Source: Scalesia atractyloides (taxonomy: Eukaryota > Streptophyta > Magnoliopsida > Asterales > Asteraceae). Taken from it: a stretch of 64,000 bases of DNA. Positions 57,499 to 64,000 of this stretch are shown here, one piece after another; the stretch's first letter is position 1; each line of letters starts with the position of its first letter. The notes under the pieces were generated by a model, which did not search any database, was not told the DNA's origin, and worked only from the letters and a program-made list of their open reading frames with translations. Position numbers and translations under genes: made by a program. The stretch spans positions 70,230,157 through 70,294,156 of the forward strand of contig CAMTDV010000028.1 of assembly GCA_947069175.1 (NCBI GenBank). Reading direction: 5' to 3'.

Positions 57499-59551
57499 CC
57501 TGTCACACCCCGGATTTCCAACCCGAAATCCATACACCGGTGGGCCCGGGTGGGGAGTATCGTGACTCAGTTGATAAACTCATTGTCAATTAAACACGGC
57601 ACAGCGAAAGTCTTGGAGTAAAATTACTATTACAAACCGAATGTTCAAATATAAAATAATATACAAGCTCGTAATAGAAGATCAACATGCGGATCATAAA
57701 ACGTACAAGAAAGAATATAAAACAGACTTTAGGGGAGATCTAAGGATTTGAAAGATCCTCTTATTCACTACCGAGCAGCTTCCGGCCTATTTTGTATTGT
57801 ACCTGCAGTTAGCCTTTGGACGATACGTCAGCTTTCGCTGGTAAATACACCCAACTGACTCATTTTGAAAACTTTAAAATGATTTTTAAGTGCAAAAGGC
57901 ACAAAATCTTTTATTAACTTGGAAAGTTGAATTTACAACCTTGTATCAGATTCACATGTTTGTCAATACACACAGGGCCCGGGACAGAAACCAAGACATG
58001 ATTAAATACACACCACTTACGAACTCACGAAGGAGTTATCCCCAACGTCTTGGGTAATTTGCATATGAGCATCTGACAGGTGTATGCCTACACCCCGTGC
58101 TAAGGTCGTGGCCAATAACTAATGTATTGAGCCGAGGATATCCAGGACACGGTAATTTAACCCCCGTGTTTAGTTATCAAACAAAACTGATTAAAATGAA
58201 ATATGGGGTTTGCTAGCCACAAACAGGCATTCGATTAACCCTATTTTGGACCAAGCGGTAATAATTTACCGTATCCCAAGCCCGTATACGGAAAATAAGT
58301 CGAGTGTATTTACCTGAGTTAGTCTTCATCTTTTATTTTTAAATAACTGAGTCATATACAAAAGTACCAAGTGTAGATAGTATTTATCGGGAAGGCTCTA
58401 GTCTGGATTATGGCATAAGCTAGCCCATTAAATACTAACGGTCTTATAAACCGGATAGTGTACATGATCATTACATATAACGCTTGATTAAACGATGATC
58501 GGATAGAATGTAGTTTAATCCCGACAAGTACTTGACTTCTATAATATGGGTAAACTATAAACATTCTGGATTTTGAAACTTAAATGACAAGGTTAAACCC
58601 GTTTCGGTTAATTTTCGTAAACTAGTCACGTATGATCAACCGTACGCTTATAAGCGATAATGGGTAACCGGATAAGTCTTGGACAAGTTCTATATGCCAT
58701 TATATTTTAAATAAGTTAACATATCAGTAGGATATCAACTTATATGTCCGTTAAGGTTTTAAAACGAAACTATGCCTAATAAGGGCATTTCGGTAATTAT
58801 ATGTCGTATAAAAGGAACTTGAATATATTTTAAGTTTATGATCATGAGTATTCTAGAAAAATATTTTATTTATGATATAATATCAGTAGGATATCAATTG
58901 TATGTGTAATTTATCTTTTATGACCAAACTATGCACCGAAGGGGCATTTTGGTCATTTTACACATAGTTTATAAATTATTTGGGATTCTGAGTTTATAAT
59001 ATGTACCTACTGTAAATATGTTTTAAAATAAGTTTTATAATCAGTAGGTATCAAGTCTTGGTCAATAATATGGTATAAAACCATACTATGCGCCGAAACG
59101 GCGCTTATGTCGTAAAATGACGTCTTTATGCGATTTTTACTAAAACTTATGTTAAGGTCAGATTAAAATATCTTAGATATGTTTATTTAACATAACATAT
59201 CAGTAGGTAAAAGATTTACCTTGAAAAGATTTGATTAAAACCATTTTATGAGCCACGGGGGCTAAAATTGTCATTTATCGACATAGTTTAAGGACCTGCT
59301 TGAAAACTCAGTTTATAACTTGGTTTAACATCCCAAATAATCCTACTTATAATATTACATCAGTAAGAAACTCATTTTCAAGTTCATTATTATTTAAAAC
59401 CTTGTTTTATGCAAAAAAGACATTTTGGTCAAAGATGGCATAATTATGGAACTTACGCATAAACTTGGATTCTGATTATGATCATGTAATATAACCTCAG
59501 AGGGTTATGCTACATTATATTATGATCAAAATGCAACTTTAGATCAGTAGG

Positions 59552-59556
59552 TAACT
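59552..59556 (+). other. Target site duplication taact (left of solo LTR)
   Basis: Matches 62087-62091. The uninterrupted sequence is visible in the sister LTR near 48932 (gtaactaatctaaatc). Confidence 0.93.
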
Positions 59557-59744
59557 TGTAACATTCGTTGAAAAACGGGTTTTCCAAACCCGCTTCGTTT
59601 ATAAATCAAATACTCGGTTATAATTTTTCGTTGCATATTTATTGCTCAGATGAATTTTAAACAATACATAATTAATATATATATTAGAATTTTAAAACAT
59701 AATTATTAAATAACAAAAAAATAATGAATTAAAAAGAATATGGA

Positions 59745-59814
59745 GACGCCGGGTTTCGAACCCGGGTCACCCCACAAACTCCAACACACAACACACCGCT
59801 CCGCCACACACTGC
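59745..59814 (-). other. tRNA-like module, minus strand, solo LTR
   Basis: The reverse strand carries TGGCGGAGCGGT (box A-like) and GGGTTCGAAACCC (box B). Conserved despite the greater divergence of this LTR. Confidence 0.6.
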
Positions 59815-60682
59815 TTTTGTGATAAACATGGAAACAAATAACATATATATATAAAACTCGAAAAGTCAAATCCGGTAATCAACGCGCCAGAACTCGCAAT
59901 CACCGGAAAATCCGACAATCCGCAATTTTGGCCAAATTCCTTTTAACTGAACCGCACAAATTGATGTCGACGTCGGTTATAACCGTTGCCGGCAGTCAAT
60001 TTCCGTCATAACCGACGGAAATCTTCAATCGCGGACCTTGACCCAATTCAAACCCAATTCAGCCTATTTCCACTATAAATACCCACTTGAACACTCTGGA
60101 AATCCTTTCGCTCAGAACCGCGATCGTTTCCGAAGCTTTATTCAGCCCAAAACACGTCGCCGGAGATATTCTGCATTCGTCGGACTTTCACCGGAAAACC
60201 GAGACTTACTTCAAATCGGTAAAATTCTCGACTGTTTTGTTTGTAATCCATTATTCGGCATGTATTAACCTAAATCGTTCAACCAGAATCTGTCTCAGAC
60301 AACGTTGCCGGAAATTCCCGCACTGACCGGAAAATCACTGAAATCTGAAGTCTCACTGTCGGTCGGTACAATCATCTAAACCCTCTTGATATCTCTTGTT
60401 TAGTAACTTAATTGCACAACACATTGATCAAAACTGTTAATCAATTCACTCAGCCGGAAGTCACCAATCAGAGCCGACGACTCTTGCCGGAAATCTGAGA
60501 AAACATTCTGTTTTGGTACATTTTATTCCATAAATCTTCTTTATCTATTTCATTCGAACCAATTATAAGTCTTGATGATCGATTTAAACAGAATAGTCGG
60601 ACTTCACTGTTCGGTGTTTTTGTAAACGAAGAAGATGAAGTCGAGTATAGGTTTAAATATAACTAAAACTGGATATTCGAAC

Positions 60683-61084
60683 GGGTTAGACACACAGTCC
60701 AGCGGTGGACTGTGTGCACAAACAATACACACGTCCCGAGTTCGAATCGCACACGTACCAACTTTCAGAATTAAAACCAACATTTTTAGAACTGAAACAG
60801 AACAAGTCACATGTTGTTTATAAGAATAATATAATCCATAAGTTAAACAGATTTGACACACAGCCCAACTGGTTGGGCTGTGCGCACTCGAACCGAAGGA
60901 CCCGAGTTCGACTCCGGGTCCCTGCAACCGGTTCGGCCATATAACATAAAACCAAATAAGTTTAAAATTAATTAGTATATAAATATAATTAAAACAAGAA
61001 TATTTCGGGTTAGACACGTAGCTCAGTTGGTAGAGCTGCGTGCACGTATACGAGAGGTCCCGAGTTCGAACCTCACTCAGCGCA
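60683..61084 (+). other. Three tandem tRNA-like modules, solo LTR
   Basis: Units at 60683-60759, 60850-60939 and 61007-61084. Perfect 11-bp hairpin in unit 1, cagcccaa/ttgggctg hairpin and gagttcgactcc in unit 2, tagctcagttggtagagc and gagttcgaacc in unit 3. T runs follow unit 1 (60783) and unit 3 (about 61133, eight T). Unit 2 has none nearby. Confidence 0.6.
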
Positions 61085-62358
61085 TATAAAAACACAGTCC
61101 GACCGGTCAACGGTCAACGGTCAAAAAAGTCAATTTTTTTTATTTCTTTTAATTTATTTATTTAATTAGAAAATTATTTAAAAATACTTAAAAAGAAGAT
61201 TTTCAAAGTTAGAAAATTTCTTAAACTCACAAAAATAAATCTAAAAATCCCATTAAGATTATGAATTAAAAGTATTAATCTCAAATAAAATCCATTTATT
61301 TACCGAATCATTTCGTTATTATTTTAGGTTAGTTTTTCCCTCGTCGATCAAATCCTAAAATTCGTGCGCATCTAACGTCATCAAAGAACGCACCCAATGT
61401 GAGTGAATCTCTACCAATTCCCCGTTTTAATCATGTTTTGGGGTGTATCATGTGTCGTTTAATTCTTTATATATTTAAACACTTGTGCATACATCATATC
61501 CGTGATCAAATGTGTATCAATTGTTGTGTGGATTATATGTAGTTTGGATTTATCATTTTCAGTGCACGCATTTCATTAGGCCCATCAGTTCCCCGTGGGA
61601 AGACGGGTTGAGCATCAGGTGCCTCATAAGATCGGCTCCGTTTGATTGTGCCTTGATCTCACATTCATCATCATTCATATCATAATACTCATCCAAAGTG
61701 GTTTGTGTTTGTTTACTTATATATGTTTGCTCACATGTGATTATTGCACAAATTTTCCATATTAAATAAAACAAGAAATTAATAACAATGTTTTATCAAG
61801 GTTCACTCGCCAACTTTTGTTGACCCAAAATATCCCCCGTTTTACACATGATACAGGTGATCCAGCTGAGGCAAGAAACACATAGGAAGGCCTAGAAGAA
61901 TAAACCAGTTTAAGCTTTGGATTAGTTACATAGTTTCATTTCCTTATAATCGTATGAATTTTGATTTGGATATTTAAGTTGTAATTTGAATTTAATAAAT
62001 ATGAAACATTTTAGTAAACATCATGAGCTTTGGTGATAACCCAATTATGCCCCGACTCTTATTCCGCTGCGGGTCGGAGTGTGACATAACTAATATAAAT
62101 CGGGTCAGAATCGAAAGTCAAAGCAGAAGTCAAACTTCACGACTTTCGGTTGCGAACCGACCCTAGAACTGAAATTGACGAGCCGAACAAACAGGACATA
62201 TGAAATTGCGAACCGACCCTAGAGTTAAAAGGTCACTCAGAGGTATAAATTAAAATGTTGACACTTTTAATCCCTCCATTATCCAACTTTTATATATTAT
62301 TGGATTTAATTACTCTTGTCCAACAAACAGGACATATGAGAGTTAGGACTACGTAAAG

Positions 62359-62630
62359 GATCACTCAGAGGCTCAGTATAAGCATGTTGACTCCGATTTC
62401 ACTCAGAGGCTAGGCATGTTGACACAACGGTCACTCAGAGGCCGAGTTTAAGCATAACGACACGAATGGTCGTTCAGAGACTATGTTTTATGCATAATGA
62501 CACTAATGGTCGTTCAGAGGCTACGTTTTTATGCATGACGACACTAATGGTTGTTCAGAGGCTAGGTTTATGCATGTTGACATCAGAAAGTCATTCGGAT
62601 GCTCAGTTTGAGCATGTTGTCACTTTTAGT
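62359..62630. repeat. Tandem repeat, about 36-39-base unit, in 5' LTR U3
   Basis: Counterpart of 49998-50262, with slightly better preserved units (cactcagaggc, gtcgttcagagg). Confidence 0.8.
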
Positions 62631-62710
62631 CCATATTAGTCTTTAATTTACTATATAAAAATACAACACGTGTTACTATATTATTGGACACGATTTTACA
62701 GGGTGTTACA

Positions 62711-63595
62711 TAAATAAATGCATAAACTCTAATTTTAGCTTATAAGTACAAGCCTCCCTTCATTCTAAATCCTTTCCGCTCACCCCAAACTCTCTCAAGC
62801 TCTCATTTCTGTCAAGGTTCTCTCAAGCAAAGCAATGAACTATCAAGTGTTCACAGTAAGTTTTACTCACTAATACTCCTCTTTTCTCCTACTTTCTTTT
62901 CCTAAACTTCTTGGACAACCTCTGGGAAGGTTTCTACAAGTTTCCATGGAAAACTAAAGTGGAACCTCACCACATTGAGGTCCAAGATAGTTATAAACTT
63001 TCTGTTATAAATTTGCATTCTTATTTCTTGTCTGTTTTTATTAAGACTTGGTGTCATCTTGTACCCACTAAGCACCCGACTTAGTTTATAGTTGTAGGTT
63101 TGTGTTGTGGTTGATTTCCACCAAGAACACAAGCTTAAATCTTATTTAAATTTTGTCCAAATGTTCTATGTGATTGACAAACAATCCAAGCTTCAACCTC
63201 TTATGTTGAAAGTCTTGTGCATGAGTTGTGTGTGAACCACGGAAGTTTTGGCTATCCAAATTTGTTCGAAAAAACATCACTTTTTCACACTTTTCATACC
63301 CTAAATCCAACTAGTAACATCAAGCAGCTTCCAAGAATCAAAATAACATAACCCCGCCTCGCTTCCAACATTTGCCATGTTTGATATATGACACGCCCGG
63401 GTTATTCTTACTTGGCTACTTGACGAACTAGTTAGTTATATTTTATTTTTCATTCACGACCAACCGGTTTATCAACTACGTTGATAAACTTTTTCTCTGG
63501 TGAATCATACAAATAGGTTTAACGGATAGAATCATCCCACCTCCATGCTTGACTTACATGATTTATATGATATTACGTGACGGACTAAATTGTAG

Positions 63596-63638
<43 letters not shown>

Positions 63639-64000
63639 ATATATCCGAATTCTTGATGCTAACCGGATTATGGTTAGATGTCAAGTACATAGGTTATATT
63701 ATCTTAGTACTAGAGTCCTCGTTGGTGATTCTAATGGGCAAGTTAGGACCCATGAAAACACAAGAAAACTTAAGTGTCCAAACGAGTATCTAGACGAGAT
63801 ATACTTTCGTGTATATATACTTTTTGTACTTAATTCCGAATCCAAACTCTCCACGAACTCCATGTACTCGTACGCCTTGTTTCCCCAATGTAAGGTAACA
63901 TTGGCACTCCCTTCTCAACGACTCATCAACCTGCGTTACGTTGGAAAGCTTTGCAAAACCGTGAGTGTACATGACCCCTTTTTTATTTTTCGACAGTTTT
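62711..64000. other. Non-coding flank to window end
   Basis: No convincing reading frame. The first about 150 bases (agcttataagtacaagcc, ctctctcaagctctcatttc) look like a promoter and leader of some LTR or gene, with a donor-like cagtaagt near 62850. A TA microsatellite occupies about 63597-63641. Nothing else recognised. Confidence 0.35.

Larger units (their letters stand above)
59557..62086 (+). mobile_element. Solo LTR of the tRNA-module chromovirus family (2530 bp)
   Basis: tgtaacattcg...gtgtgaca with perfect taact duplications and no internal region, so it arose by LTR-LTR recombination. It belongs with the outer-element subfamily (unit 2 hairpin cagcccaactggttgggctg) but is more diverged from both. 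TATA at 60074-60081. Only one gatcggctccg unit (about 61630). Confidence 0.93.
46908..62710 (-). mobile_element. Minus-strand chromovirus (15.8 kb including an inserted solo LTR)
   Basis: Reading leftwards: 5' LTR 62710-57501 (split by a solo LTR), PBS 57498-57485, extra ORF, tandem repeats, gag, protease, RT, RNase H, integrase, chromodomain, PPT, 3' LTR 50348-46908. LTR ends are TG...CA. Flanks are gaaat on the left and taaat on the right, a one-base-imperfect duplication. LTR divergence, frameshifts in every gene and the later insertion make it older than the elements at 15949-36305. Confidence 0.88.
57501..62710 (-). repeat. 5' LTR of minus-strand chromovirus, split by a solo LTR and internally deleted
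   Basis: Collinear with 46908-50348 except for the solo LTR at 59557-62086 and a gap at 62188-62223, where about 840 bases present in the other LTR (49031-49869) are replaced by about 36 bases. Without the insert it is about 2675 bases. The ~155-base degenerate array (58700-59550) and the 36-39-base array (62359-62630) are both present; the TATA box is in the missing part. Confidence 0.9.

Noticed and set aside
46903..62715. Perfect target duplication of the minus-strand element
   Set aside because: Flanks are gaaat and taaat, four of five matching. Reported as imperfect rather than as a proven duplication.

Overview
This is plant nuclear DNA: AT-rich, full of microsatellites, with introns bounded by GT/AG, and dominated by LTR retrotransposons primed by initiator tRNA-Met. 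The only host gene I can support is a CC-NBS-LRR resistance-type gene whose MDFV-type N terminus, NB-ARC motifs and multi-exon LRR region resemble the lettuce RGC2 (Dm3 cluster) family. An Asteraceae genome is therefore the best guess; genus cannot be told from the window.

Layout. 1-1176 is the end of an LTR whose element continues off the left edge. 1177-3120 is a decayed minus-strand Copia fragment. 3121-6967 is AT-rich intergenic DNA with small elements embedded in TA microsatellites. 6968-38964 is the NLR pseudogene: exon 1 (CC, NB-ARC, first LRRs) and five downstream exons. Its second intron (10619-15326) is filled by three DNA-transposon-like insertions. Exon 3 ends at 15947, and one base past that splice junction a 20.36-kb Ty3/gypsy chromovirus (15949-36305, TSD gaagg) has inserted. 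That element is itself split between protease and reverse transcriptase by a 9.7-kb relative (20972-30680, TSD atgct), which carries gag and integrase but has lost protease, RT and RNase H. NLR exons 4-6 follow at 36903-38964.

38965-42150 holds scattered repeats and a Copia gag fragment. 42160-46907 is a badly decayed plus-strand gypsy element. 46908-62710 is a minus-strand chromovirus with 3.4-kb LTRs, a split gag-pol, an extra Pro/His-rich ORF upstream of gag, and a 5' LTR that has lost about 0.84 kb including its TATA box and received a 2.53-kb solo LTR (59557-62086, TSD taact). 62711-64000 is non-coding.

The most unusual structure is in the LTR family at 15949, 20972, 27933, 33747 and 59557. 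Every copy carries four tRNA-like modules: one on the minus strand upstream of the LTR TATA position and three tandem ones on the plus strand in the presumed leader. Each plus module has a box-A-like stem and a box-B-like TTCGA core, and 14 of the 15 are followed by a run of five or more T. This suggests Pol III promoters built into a Pol II retrotransposon LTR. Other structure worth attention: the insertion that remakes a 5' splice site, the trans-mobilised deletion derivative, templated filler at an LTR deletion, and a near-nucleosome-length degenerate repeat in the second LTR family.
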